Below, one piece after another: positions 55,041 to 64,000 of a stretch of 64,000 nt of DNA. The position numbers were made by a program, and so were the translations under genes. Source of the DNA: Lunularia cruciata. Lineage: Eukaryota; Streptophyta; Marchantiopsida; Lunulariales; Lunulariaceae. The notes under the pieces were generated by a model. It searched no databases. It was given only the letters and a program-made list of their open reading frames with translations, and had not been told where the DNA came from. Position 1 is the stretch's first letter. Every line of letters starts with the position of its first letter. The stretch covers positions 47,675,665 through 47,739,664 of the forward strand of contig OX419757.1 in NCBI GenBank assembly GCA_948567375.1, given 5' to 3'.

Positions 55041-56786
55041 TTAATTCTCGTACTCAGGATGATCACTAGGGTCGCGAAGGCGAGGCACCCAAAGACCTTC
55101 TTCTGTACGCATCAGTCCCTTATTCTCCTCCTGCCACCAGTTCGCTGGAATGGAGTGCTTAGACAGGAGAAAATCACACGCTTTGTTTACGAGGGCAATA
55201 TCTCGAGGGAGAGCCGGAAGGAAATCTTTCCCCTTACCATGGTAGCCATTAACTAGATGGAGGTAGGCTTCTAAATTGTGAACATTGAGGACATTTTTAT
55301 TTTGCTTGAGAAAAGGTGAAACTAAACTGTCGATATCAAGGGGAACTCCGCAGTGAGTATAAGTCCATGGCAACCTCTCCAACCAATTCCACAAGAACCC
55401 AAGCTGTTCTCCAAATTTCTCATTGAGCAGAAGTCCTGGAACTTTGGTCACGTGGTCGTGCTTGTTGACTACGCGGAGAACTTTTACTCCAAGTTCCTCC
55501 ATCCGATCTCTGAATGCATCATTTCCTACTCTAGGCCCTGCGAAAGAGAACACTGAAATGGGAATTCTGTGATCGATATCGTGGGAATCTTCCGGCCTGT
55601 AGTAGAAGTTATTCTCCGCCAGATCGTAGGCACACACATGTGCAAGTGCACTCCCCAAGCTGTGTCCTGCAACTGAGATGCTCAGCTCATCATCTTTGTA
55701 CTTCCTAATCAACCTCGTCACAGCCTCGTGGACTTGCTCTCGTGCACTCCTCTTACTGTAACGCGACTCATCATTTTTGGAGTTGTAAACGTTCAGAAAG
55801 CCAGCTTCGATTTTGATGTCCTGCGTTCCAATGTGGTTGTCGAAATCAAATGCGCTCGGAGCTAGGTAATCTCGTAAGTTTTCGAGCCATTCTAGCCTGG
55901 TAACAGTCCCTCTCCATACAATAACAATATCTCTCCGCCCGAGTCTGTTTATTTCTTCCTCGTCAGTTGCTACTGCCACGAAACCCATCCAATTTGTGTC
56001 CTTGTCCCAAATCTCGTCTGCATCCCAGTCATCGTTGTCATCGATGTCAATCCTCTTAAAGAAGTTGGCAATCGGATGACTGACGCCGGAGGTAGCGTAA
56101 AGATAGTCAGTGACAGTGTATCCTCTGCTGTGCAATCCGACTTTATCGAGTAGACGATCCTTGTGGAACTTGGCGCTGCCACAGAATTTTGAGTGAGTGT
56201 CATTATCGAAAGCATCGTACGCGGCCTGAGCAAATTCACCGTATCGAATTATTTCACCACGTAGGACAGGATCCATAGGCTCGAGCAAGCCATCCCAGTT
56301 GTCCTTCCCTTGGATTTCCCGCCACCTCGGCTGAACATCCAGATGTTTATACGGGTGCCCCAAGCCTTTACCTCTACTCTCAAGGTTAGCAGGCTGTTCC
56401 AAAACTCTCTCTCTTCCAGCAACTGCATATTCTAGAATTCCCATCTGCTTCGCGGTTGGCAGTCCCTCGAGTTCCTTCTCCTCAACTCTGCTATCATTTG
56501 GTGTTGGAATCGCAACCTGAACAGACTTTGTATTTTCAACTTCATCTTCAATCTTGGCACACAGTCTAGTATGTAATTCCTTTTGACAAGACTTGAAACT
56601 CGTACCCGGTGTCCAAACCTGGCCGTTGAAGCTTTGCCGCAGGCTACAGGTGGTGCCGAACTTTGACCATCTGAAATGGTATGTGTCCAGTGTCGAAATT
56701 TCTCTCAAGCTGGTTGTATTCTTGTGACCTTGAAAAGGTCTGCTGGTGATAGCTCCAACAATCTGAGTACCAAGAACTTTCGCCAT
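55041..56786 (-). CDS. Chloroplast-targeted class I phospholipase A1 (PLA1-I gamma type, lipase class 3)
   Basis: An intact, intronless ORF of 581 residues from ATG 56786-56784. A longer frame from GTG at 56804 is unlikely in a nuclear gene. Residues 1 to about 60 are Ser/Thr/Arg-rich with few acidic residues, like a chloroplast transit peptide. The core begins at about 154 with WREIQGKDNWDGLLEPMDP, the hallmark of plant class I PLA1. YGEFAQAAYDAFD, YLYATSG and WMGFVAV follow, then IVWRGTVTRLEWLENL. The nucleophile elbow GHSLG lies at 374-378 (Ser376). FAGPRVGN and VVNKHDHVTKVPG supply the likely catalytic Asp444, and VHNLEAYLHL the likely His503. DPALVNKA-like and GMVR-like tails are present (DIALVNKACDFLL, KGLMRTEEGLWV). 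Such enzymes release fatty acid from the sn-1 position of plastid galactolipids and phospholipids; relatives (DAD1, DONGLE) feed jasmonate synthesis or stress lipid turnover. This is the one clearly functional gene here. Which paralogue it is cannot be told by eye. Confidence 0.93.
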   Translation of the reverse strand: MAKVLGTQIVGAITSRPFQGHKNTTSLREISTLDTYHFRWSKFGTTCSLRQSFNGQVWTPGTSFKSCQKELHTRLCAKIEDEVENTKSVQVAIPTPNDSRVEEKELEGLPTAKQMGILEYAVAGRERVLEQPANLESRGKGLGHPYKHLDVQPRWREIQGKDNWDGLLEPMDPVLRGEIIRYGEFAQAAYDAFDNDTHSKFCGSAKFHKDRLLDKVGLHSRGYTVTDYLYATSGVSHPIANFFKRIDIDDNDDWDADEIWDKDTNWMGFVAVATDEEEINRLGRRDIVIVWRGTVTRLEWLENLRDYLAPSAFDFDNHIGTQDIKIEAGFLNVYNSKNDESRYSKRSAREQVHEAVTRLIRKYKDDELSISVAGHSLGSALAHVCAYDLAENNFYYRPEDSHDIDHRIPISVFSFAGPRVGNDAFRDRMEELGVKVLRVVNKHDHVTKVPGLLLNEKFGEQLGFLWNWLERLPWTYTHCGVPLDIDSLVSPFLKQNKNVLNVHNLEAYLHLVNGYHGKGKDFLPALPRDIALVNKACDFLLSKHSIPANWWQEENKGLMRTEEGLWVPRLRDPSDHPEYEN

Positions 56787-57274
56787 GTGTCTCCTGCCGG
56801 TCACTGGTAGAACGGGAGAATAACAAGAGTTGAATCAGTGGACCTCTTATGTAAACCCGTCGAGTGCTCTCCGCTTCTCTTCGCCGTCTATAAGATACCC
56901 TGGTTCTGCTTAAGGTTGATAGAGGCTACAGTCAGTTGTACCTCATCACTCACTTAGAAAGTTCTCTAGTTTGAGCAAGTACATTGAGTAAGATCGACGA
57001 AAAGCTGCAACTGCAAGAGGAAAGTAAGGTGCAGACATCAACAACGATAAACTACTCGGAGTGAAAGTAAGATTGACACTGACAAAAGACTCTTCAGTTG
57101 CACATTGCTCGGATTGCAGCTGCTGCTGTTGTTCTGCTCTATCTGAGAATCAAGAATGGTGTCGACTGCAGGTTTATTACAAAAGATATCTGCAGATCTC
57201 GGACAATGTGGATGCAAACAGTGCAATTTATAGTGAAGGTCGGGCGTTATCCCGTTTGTCCACCAGTCCAAGAC

Positions 57275-57280
57275 CACGTG
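57275..57280. promoter_or_regulatory. G-box upstream of the phospholipase gene
   Basis: CACGTG about 490 bp before the ATG of the - strand phospholipase. G-boxes bind bZIP and bHLH factors, including MYC2-type jasmonate regulators. A role here is inferred from position only. Confidence 0.4.
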
Positions 57281-57393
57281 CGATTTGCTACTATGCGATA
57301 GTGACAAATATGCACTTAAAAGTACCTCAGCTTTGGCTCAATAGACTTACCGGCAACAAGTTGGCAGAAAGACTTAACAGTATCCTTCAATGC

Positions 57394-57411
57394 CACGTGG
57401 TCCTACGTGTC
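57394..57411. promoter_or_regulatory. Second G-box with adjacent ABRE-like site
   Basis: CACGTG at 57394-57399 and ACGTGTC at 57405-57411, 12 bp apart, about 610 bp upstream of the phospholipase ATG. Paired ACGT-core elements are typical of abscisic-acid- or stress-responsive promoters. Confidence 0.4.
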
Positions 57412-57579
57412 ATCCATTTGTTATGGTTGGCATCGCAGCTCCGAGTTGGCAAGCAGTGCTCTTGTCAAAGATATTACACCTAGACTCTTCATAAACATGC
57501 TACTTGCAGACGAAAGAGTATTCGACAGATGCTTTCAGGTCGAACTTTCCCTCAGTATCCTCTTAGAGATGAACAAAAT

Positions 57580-58180
57580 TTCTCCTTTCTTCGGGCCGAA
57601 GGCCATGTGGGCTCTTAAGTTTATCTTCTTGTGGATGAACTCCAGTCATTTCTTTTGGATAAATTCTAACCGACCCCGAACTCCCCACCGAGCTCCAAAG
57701 TCTAACAACTTTTGATTGAATATTTTCATAGTTTCTGGGCCGCATTCTTCGTCCAGCCTGAAAATATAATGTTCTATGACTGAACCCCGGGCCCAGACTT
57801 CATGCCCAATTCCCAATACAACACAAAAATTTAAGCATTTTTGGTTGAATTCCGGTCCGACCCGAACATTCAATCTCTTGTGCTTGTGCTTCGAACTTAG
57901 ATTCCAGACCGGGCCGAATTTTCTGTCCAGCCCAAAAGTCTAATTTGTTTTGTGCTTCGAACTTGGATTCCAGAGACCGGCCGAATTCTCAATCCGGCTC
58001 GAAGTCTAATTTTTTTTCTTTCTCGCTGAACTCCAGTTCGAATTCTTTGTTTCAGTTTCAGGATCTAATTTCTTCAGGTTGACTCCAGTTCGGCCGCAAC
58101 TTCGGGCCGAATTCTTTCTTTAATTTAAATTTTTCATTTCTTTCGCTTCGAACCGAACTCCTGCTGTGTTCGAAGTTTAT
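57580..58180 (+). repeat. Degenerate tandem repeat rich in CCGGxCCGAA
   Basis: Blocks of the type GAATTCCGGTCCGACCCGAA, GATTCCAGACCGGGCCGAAT and GATTCCAGAGACCGGCCGAA alternate with T-rich stretches and AGTCTAATTT. Spacing is irregular, about 60-90 bp. It is not coding on either strand. It could be an old minisatellite or the end of an unrecognised element. Confidence 0.5.
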
Positions 58181-59188
58181 AGTTTCATCCATCCACCAAG
58201 CATTCCGCACCAAGCAGGACCCAAGATGGATGATCTGATCTCATAAGCAAATAATCCCCCCTAGAATTTCATATTTACGTGTGTATTAAATCATTGGTCA
58301 ACAATCGTTCCCCAAAACATTGAAATGACAGTCCAATTCAAATTTCCTCACTCACAGATAATTCCAGTCCGTTGTTGTGCTACCATGATAAACAAAGATG
58401 ACCGGCCATGTTATATGCGAAAGTGGATCCTTCAAATACAAAGGCATTAAAAAGGTCATAGTGTAGTTGTTTGTGAGATATGGTGCCCAGTAACGCTCGC
58501 ACGCCACGTCAAGCTAAAAAGGATATTTGTTAAGTGTTTCCGATAAGTCTATGGACTAGAGTTGGAGTACTGCTAAGTCCACCTCCGGTGAAATCTATAA
58601 CCTGCTTGCTTTGCGATCTACGCGGCTCGAGGCTCACCCCAACGACCGTCAGCATTCCTGGCGTGCTCATTCTGGAAACTACAGCGCCGCCGGGTCTTGT
58701 TCATGTAATAGCTCACGAGGAGCCACATTTATCTGCATTTCCAGAGTACATAATCGTTATAAATGTAGAGGCTAGAAGTTGCATTCCTACTTTTGTAGGA
58801 ATGTTGACGGTAAAGCAAAATGTGGCTATATTTGGAAAGAAACTATGACCAATTCATTTAGACGTGTGGATTGAATGGAACAGAGGAAGAGGAGAGGGCG
58901 ACCCCGTAGAAGAAAAGACGAAGGAGGGGAAGACCCATCAAGCTGTACAAGGAGAGAAAAAAAAAGAAAAAAAGTAAAATCAAGTCGTAGACAAGGAGAA
59001 AAAAAAGAAGAGGTAAAATGAAACTAAGCCCAATAGAGTCTATACGAGAACAGAAGGAGGTGAACAGAATAAAAACTAAAAAATTTAAAAAAAATTTGTT
59101 GGTGGATGATGACCAAGAATCAAATTATTTTTCAAATTTCCTCTCTTAGGAAAGAATAGAAATGAAAATCAGGTCACAGACTGCTCAA
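58181..59188. other. Intergenic region
   Basis: No gene recognised. The frame at 58534-58848 has no ATG with family resemblance and is not called. Around 58890-59060 the strand is strongly purine-rich (GAGGAAGAGGAGAGGG, then A-rich). AAGACCCATCAAGCTGTACA at 58930 resembles AAGACCCCATCAGGCCGTAC at 54222, a possible small dispersed repeat. Confidence 0.4.
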
Positions 59189-59300
59189 GGATTTATGTTT
59201 CTTATCTCTTGGCGTGGATATTGGCAAGAACTTATTAAAGCTTTAGCTTGGGCTCATGAACGTACTCCGTTAGCAAATTTAGCTCGCTGGAAAGATAAAT
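59189..59300 (+). pseudogene. psaB: Nuclear insertion of chloroplast psaB (photosystem I P700 apoprotein A2) fragment
   Basis: The frame reads [20 protein letters not shown] then [17 protein letters not shown]. This is the segment of chloroplast PsaB about 70 residues from its C-terminus, with small changes (ETL to KAL). Codon choice is chloroplast-like. It is too short to work and lacks its continuation (PVALSIVQARL is absent), so it is a nuclear plastid-DNA scrap. Confidence 0.9.
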
Positions 59301-59412
59301 GGGGGGTGGTTAAGCACAATTTGATCTCCAAATAAACTCTACTCTGTTATTTTTCTCTGAAATACGTTGCACTAACGTGTATCCTTGCTAAGTTTAGATG
59401 TTTGTATAAATA

Positions 59413-59417
<5 letters not shown>

Positions 59418-59446
<29 letters not shown>
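59418..59446. repeat. (TA)n microsatellite
   Basis: An uninterrupted AT dinucleotide run of about 29 bp. Confidence 0.95.
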
Positions 59447-59451
<5 letters not shown>

Positions 59452-59535
59452 CTAATTCTACATCTTTCACTGAAGAAAATGTACACTCTCTAGTGGAACA
59501 CGTAGGTATTGTAAGGACTGTCAAGTTTTTTTTAG

Positions 59536-59816
59536 TGTTTTATTCCTCGACCGGTGCGCTTTCCAAAACCAACCCGATCTACTTGAAGGCGCGGAATAAA
59601 TACTACAAACTTGTGAAATCATCCAAGGCTTCTTCAGCCGAAATAATCCGAGCGAGACGCGATATGTTGAAAATGGCTTACGCGATTCAAACAGGTTCTA
59701 GGAATTTCCTTATGCAGGGAGCACCACAAGGCGATGCATGCGGGGGATATAAGTCTGCAGGATATAGATGTATCTGTGGTTCTGAACCCGAACCCAAGAA
59801 GGGGGCAGGCCTGTGA
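59536..59816 (+). CDS. Probable terminal exon of an unknown gene
   Basis: An open stretch preceded by a strong 3' splice-site pattern (GTTTTTTTTAG, AG at 59534-59535), ending in TGA at 59814-59816. The upstream open frame starts at a GTG and passes through the T-run, so a separate ATG start is unlikely. The peptide reads [38 protein letters not shown] and [15 protein letters not shown], then a Gly/Cys-rich end ([17 protein letters not shown]). G+C is higher than in its flanks and codon use looks selected. It matches no family I know. A polyadenylation-like AATAAAAG follows at 59819. Confidence 0.4.
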
Positions 59817-61221
59817 ACAATAAAAGAAATAAAATATTAAGGGACCACGCTAGATTGACAGCCTTTTCGTTACCTTTTTGTTAGGGTGACACCCCCTCCG
59901 TCCACATCAGAAGACTTTGATTGATTCCAGTCCGTCCACTTTTCGTGATATTGGTACACTCGTATAAATTATCGTGTTTCATGACCAGTACATAAATAAA
60001 TCAGAACCTCCTAGGTGGATTTGGAGAAAATATCGTTTTAACAAAAAAAGGTCAGTTTAGTCGTTTTCATTAAATAAATAAAAATACCTATAATTTATAA
60101 TCCTAGAAAGATCTAAAATTTTAAAAATGTATAAAAATTAATATTTTCATATTAATTTATTCTAATTTTTTATTTTAATAATAATTTCGAATTTCACACC
60201 AAACTAGAAAATCCTAAATTAGATAACGATTCCACTTCCTTCCCAAATTTGGCGAAGAATTCCCGCGTATCCCGTGGAAGCAGGTGTAGGAGATGAAGCA
60301 GATGCTGGAGTTCAAATCTCGAAGGAGGTGCTCTCGTGATCGTTTACTTGGTAATCATGGCTTCCTTCTCCTCGCGTTGTGCCACTGAGGGACGTGCTCA
60401 CGATATAAACCGTCTGTGATTTATCGAACTTGTCAATTCAGGATATTGTCTTCATTGTTAGTGTAGCTCGCATGTCCTACCTCCTTATCACATTCGAATG
60501 GAACGGAACTTCAGCCTAGTGATAACGTCGTCTCATCTCATCTCAGAGAACACCACTTTGCTTATGACCGGATGTCATGAATTAGTGAGTGGTAACGCCC
60601 TAATTTATGGGAGACACTCTCTGAAATGGTAACGTAGAGAATAAGATTAAGCATGCCTCCTGAAAATTTTGATTTAACAAGAGCCTCGAAGATGTGAGGA
60701 AGCATTCAATGCAATACATAAGATAAACTGCGATTCATTTTCAGAAGAAACAAATGCACAAGACTAATACTGACCCCGGATCAAACTCCTTCCATTTGCC
60801 CGTTCAACGTTCCCCGAATACGAGACCAAATCAACCGTGTGACAGGATTTAAGCTTGATTTATTATTCACGAATCAACCAAGTGCACCCCGGTCCTCTGA
60901 TTTAATAAAATCTCCTGGTAACATGTATAACTAATTGCTAAAGAATCTTGAATCAATTTCTAAGCTCAGAGTCGGCTATTAATCCCCTGCGACGCAATGT
61001 GCATTCTTCAATTCCTCGACTAAACTATGTCAATCGCCAAAACTATTCAGAACTCATCCTCGGTTGTCCACTCACGATTCATGCGGTAATGTTGCAAATC
61101 TGATTATGGGATCCCTCGGGATGGATTATGATCACAAGGCATAGAACAGAATTATGTAAGCTCACATTCTGTTCCACCTTGTCGGGAGATGAACGTCAAC
61201 TGGCCTGAATGAGCCTGGAGA
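59817..61221. other. Intergenic region
   Basis: AT-rich, especially 60050-60200. A short readable stretch at about 60255-60330 (GVGDEADAGVQISKEVLS) is not enough to call a gene. No RNA gene or repeat seen. Confidence 0.4.
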
Positions 61222-61550
61222 TTAAGGGTTGCTAGAAGTCGTGGCTGGATTGTAGTTGATCCACTCGGCGTCGTTCACATTCTCATATGTGTACCCGAAT
61301 TCTTCCATGTTTTGAGCATCTTTCACTTTAACTCTCCTTAGAATCGCAGCTTCATCGTGGAAAAGAAATTCAGCTTCTAGATAATCTAGGTCCGAGTAAT
61401 CAACTCGTTCTCCACACGGCAACTTGTACCAACAGGTTCAACAGCCTGTCGACATCTGCGTGATGAGCATAGAAAACAGGGTCCGAAGGGAGGTTTCCTC
61501 GACTGCCTTGGCATTTCCGATCCACCACCAATGGATGCCCACGTGACCTA
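61222..61550 (-). pseudogene. Polyphenol oxidase pseudogene fragment (CuB site and DWL domain)
   Basis: On the - strand GHVGIHWW near 61546-61529 matches the first CuB histidines of plant polyphenol oxidase (PHG.VH.W). In another frame DPVFYAHHADVDRL (61483-61442) is the CuB signature DPIFYAHHANIDRLW. After a further frame change, YLEAEFLFHDEAAILRRVKV and GYTYENVNDAEWINYNP (61400-61240) match the PPO1_DWL domain. The active enzyme is a di-copper oxidase of phenols in the thylakoid lumen or vacuole. Two frameshifts, no CuA region and no C-terminal KFDV domain within reach make this dead. Confidence 0.8.
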
Positions 61551-62189
61551 TAACTTCGTCCTCTAATTTAGAACTCTCCAATTTGGCGGGACTCAAAATT
61601 GTTGACGGGAAGTGTGGAAATATTAATTTCCAAATTTAATTGTACCTAAACGTGCAATACTAAATATACCAACCCTGTTGCAAACACGAGCTAAATCTAG
61701 ATCATTATATCTATATTGAAAAATGATTATACTTTTAGAGAAGGAAGTACACAGAGACAAGATCCAGTTTCTAGAAACTTTTATTCCCTAAATATCTCGA
61801 GTCAGTTTCTTTTGTCCCGAGTAGAAGGGAGTATTAAAACCTACGCCTTCATGGTGTTTCCCATTGAAAAATTATACTTTAAGACAGGGAAAGCTGGGTT
61901 GGGTTGATACCACAGCACCGACCACTACTAATACATACTTTTCTGACAGGACAATAGAGTCTACTTCAAAGTTTCACGTGCTTAATCGTTAGGATCACTA
62001 GCGGGACCGAGACATCCATGCCGAGTGCCTTGATACTACTGTCTGCATGATATCTGCACATTTTGCACGTGATACTTCTGTCTTCGGATACATCATCCGA
62101 CCATGTGCTGAGGTGAGGAACTGACTTATTTACTCCACGGATCTATTACACAAAGACACAGAATGCCATGAAATACTTTTGCTCACATC
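61551..62189. other. Intergenic region
   Basis: Nothing recognised. A little polyphenol-oxidase-like sequence may extend to about 61620 (SPAKLESSKLEDEVIGHV on the - strand). Confidence 0.4.
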
Positions 62190-62416
62190 AGTTTTTATAG
62201 CTCGAGGGGTGTTGTACAGATTTCTCATACCGATGTTAAGGGCAGTTACAATTTTACGGGTATTCTTACTGATTTCTCACATCGATATTAAGGGGTTTTC
62301 ATTTAGAGTTTTGCTGGTATTCTTACTAAGTTCTCATAGCGCTAATACCGATATTAAGGGACTTCATTTATAGTTTTACTGGTATTCTTACTGATTTCTC
62401 ATATCGCTATTAAGGT
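62190..62416 (+). repeat. Degenerate tandem repeat, about 65-80 bp unit
   Basis: GGTATTCTTACTGATTTCTC followed by ATCG.TATTAAGG recurs at about 62260, 62310-62360 and 62390; an older version begins at 62212. Non-coding. Confidence 0.7.
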
Positions 62417-62438
62417 TGGACCTTAATAGCGATATGAG
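62398..62438. repeat. Perfect inverted repeat, 19-bp arms, 3-bp loop
   Basis: Left arm CTCATATCGCTATTAAGGT (62398-62416), loop TGG, right arm 62420-62438. It lies at the end of the tandem repeat and probably arose by inversion of one unit end. It is too A/T-rich and lacks the U-run to be called a terminator. Confidence 0.9.
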
Positions 62439-62550
62439 TATCTTTTAGATGTATGAGTATCTTTTCAGATTTTTCATACCACTATTAACTTATAGTTGTA
62501 GGGGCAGTGCTTGTACATCGGGGTATAATTTTTCTATGGATAAAAATCTA

Positions 62551-62551
<1 letters not shown>

Positions 62552-62606
<55 letters not shown>

Positions 62607-62624
62607 ATCTATCTATCTATCTCT
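62552..62624. repeat. Compound microsatellite (TA)n(TATC)n
   Basis: About 25 TA units followed by about five TATC units. Confidence 0.95.
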
Positions 62625-62629
62625 ACATA

Positions 62630-63278
62630 ATATACATACTATCAATATTATATATTAAAGAAGTATAATTCACGCATAAATTATACACAATGCCAATGGG
62701 GATTCTAAAGTGCCACAATAATCAATTTGTTCATATAACTCGAATCACAATCAGATCAGTATTTAATCTATCATTCAATAATCTCTTAATAATTATACTT
62801 TGATTATAGTCAAATCATACACATTCTAGCTAAGAAAATATAATTGATGTTCACCGGCCTCTATCCACCATAGTCAAGAACTCGGAGGCTCAACATTAGA
62901 GAAGTGAACTCTCTAGAGCTGCACTTCAAAAGTATACCCTCTTGGTCTCCAACCCTAATGGTTTCACTGATGGCACACCCGACTGTGCAAATGGTGCAAG
63001 TGATGGTGGGCCCCACCATATAGTTAGTACCCTAAACACAAAATCTGACTGTCAACAAGTAGTCTATGTGTAAATATCAAAATACTCCTAACTACCAAAA
63101 TACTACTAATTACCAAAAATACTACTCTTGAGTCCGAGCAATCTAAGTGGAACGCTACAAATGGCATGATAATTATCATATGTATATATATCATTATATA
63201 ACATACATCATTGTCAACATCACACACTCTAGAAGCACAACTCACACATAAGTCATACATGGACTCCAAAGTGCCACA
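62630..63278 (-). repeat. LTR of MT-family copy 3, with LTR-start duplicate
   Basis: In element orientation the LTR begins TGTGGCACTTTGGAG at 63278. It runs 561 bp to an LTR-start duplicate at 62717, going on to about 62630. Blocks CACTTGCACCATTTGCAC and AGCTCTAGAGAGTTCAC match the LTR at 23665-24319. It is AT-enriched relative to that copy, so it is older. Confidence 0.65.
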
Positions 63279-64000
63279 ATTGCCCCCCCTAGCTGGTGGT
63301 TAGGTCCCTCTAACTCTAGATAGCCATCTACGCCAAATATATGGTATACCTTATGGGATTAGCAGGCCGGGGTGCTATCGAGCCCCATCATTAGTTGCTG
63401 GTAAGATCCAAAGTACTAAAGACCTTTGCATGACCAATTGCATCAAAGATCTCCTTTGGTATGGGCATGGCATGTCGATCAGCCCTAGTCTATCAATTGA
63501 TAGGATAGTAATCTCCACACATCCGCTTATCTGTGTAGTTGCCATGCATATCCTTCTTGGTTGGCATCATTGTAGTTGATACATTGTCTCCATGTGAAAT
63601 CTCCACCAAACCAACCTCAAAAATGTCTCTACTCCGGCTTTGAATCAATGCTCTCTCCATGTCACTATATTGATAGGGACATCAAAAAATTGGTTTATCA
63701 CTAGTCAACTCAATCTAAATACTAGGTCCTTTTAGAGCACCTAAATCCTTCATATTGAAAGCAAAACAACTCATGTAGCTCCTCAAAAACCTCCAAACTC
63801 TCTGTCATTCCTCTTTTATAAGCTTGGGTCAAAGATCTGGCTTCCAAGTATCCTCTATAACTAATGTAAGAGTGGAAGACGCACTAATTGGCTGCTACAT
63901 TGGGCCCTTGGGAATAGTAATATCATGCTCCCAACCACTAGAGGTCCCAATTTCAATGTGAAAAACTCCCTCTAATCTGGATGCAAGCTCTATATGTCCT
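63279..64000 (-). pseudogene. MT-family copy 3: connector and RT start, internally deleted
   Basis: On the - strand, entering from the right edge: LASRLEGVFHIEIGTSS (as at 1970-2018 in copy 1), WEHDITIPKGPM-like sequence, a VFEELHELF connector (about 63820), DMERALIQSRSRDIFEVGLV and RT start MPTKKDMHGNYTDKRMCGDY (about 63570-63510), then IFDAIGHAKVFSTLDL to 63406. RT then breaks off into the 3' non-coding part (63279-63405), which matches 24320-24420. The rest of RT, RNase H, integrase and PHD finger are deleted. Several stops. The methyltransferase, if kept, lies beyond 64000. Confidence 0.75.

Noticed and set aside
56787-56804. Six-codon N-terminal extension of the phospholipase frame
   Set aside because: It begins with GTG. 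The first in-frame ATG is at 56786, and a nuclear plant gene would start there.
58534-58848. 104-codon open frame with a Pro/Thr-rich start
   Set aside because: No domain, no supporting splice or polyadenylation signals, and ordinary length for chance in this region.
59493-59535. N-terminal part of the open frame before the orphan exon
   Set aside because: It starts with GTG and runs through a T-rich splice-acceptor tract (encoding FFLVF), so it is more likely intron than a signal peptide.
1-64000. tRNA, rRNA or other structured RNA genes
   Set aside because: I saw no cloverleaf, A/B-box pair or rRNA segment. The tRNA-like matches are only the primer-binding sites of retrotransposons.

Overview
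This is nuclear DNA from a land plant with a large, transposon-rich genome. The evidence is a chloroplast-targeted class I phospholipase A1 gene, a short run of the plant telomere unit TTTAGGG, a nuclear scrap of chloroplast psaB, a broken plant polyphenol oxidase gene, and nested LTR retrotransposons over most of the window. The lineage cannot be fixed from sequence alone. The amount and age of the nested elements would suit a gymnosperm or a large-genome seed-free plant, but that is inference.

Layout. 1-4204: a decayed Ty3/gypsy element on the + strand ('MT family'). It carries a cytosine-5 DNA methyltransferase domain between its protease and its reverse transcriptase. 4205-23640: a cluster of five copies (A-E) of a 3.8-kb element of unknown class in alternating orientation. 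Each encodes a long acidic coiled-coil protein, and the two full copies have TG...CA ends but no LTRs. Copy C is split by a solo LTR. 23665-32709: a second MT-family copy on the - strand, with LTR, PHD finger, integrase and the end of RNase H, split by a complete chromodomain Ty3/gypsy element ('I', 24690-31297). About 33050-33685: a 106-bp tandem repeat. 33686-41479: a full-length Ty3/gypsy element of another lineage ('J') with a tRNA-Asp-like primer site. 41480-42715: an MT-family LTR and leader. 42716-43407: a second solo J-type LTR. 43800-50275: a second full-length chromovirus ('H'), sister to I, on the + strand. 50540-53210: a diverged coiled-coil element (F). 53215-62600: the only gene-like stretch, with the phospholipase A1 gene (55041-56786, - strand), a probable terminal exon (59536-59816), a psaB fragment and a polyphenol oxidase pseudogene. 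62630-64000: a third MT-family copy (- strand), cut by the window edge.

The outstanding observation is the MT family. One copy shows methyltransferase motifs I, II, IV (PCQ), VI (ENV), VIII, IX and X. Another copy, whose integrase is clearly the same family, ends in a canonical C4HC3 PHD finger. Taken together the family looks like a retrotransposon that carried its own DNA-methylation writer and a histone-tail reader. All copies here are dead. The second candidate novelty is the LTR-less coiled-coil element with 5-bp target duplications. The third is a family of very short proteins encoded between the primer-binding site and gag in two unrelated Ty3/gypsy lineages.

Apart from the phospholipase, every long coding region is broken by stops or frameshifts. 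Where two copies can be compared, almost all nonsense changes are C-to-T or G-to-A, as expected of methylated, silenced plant transposons.
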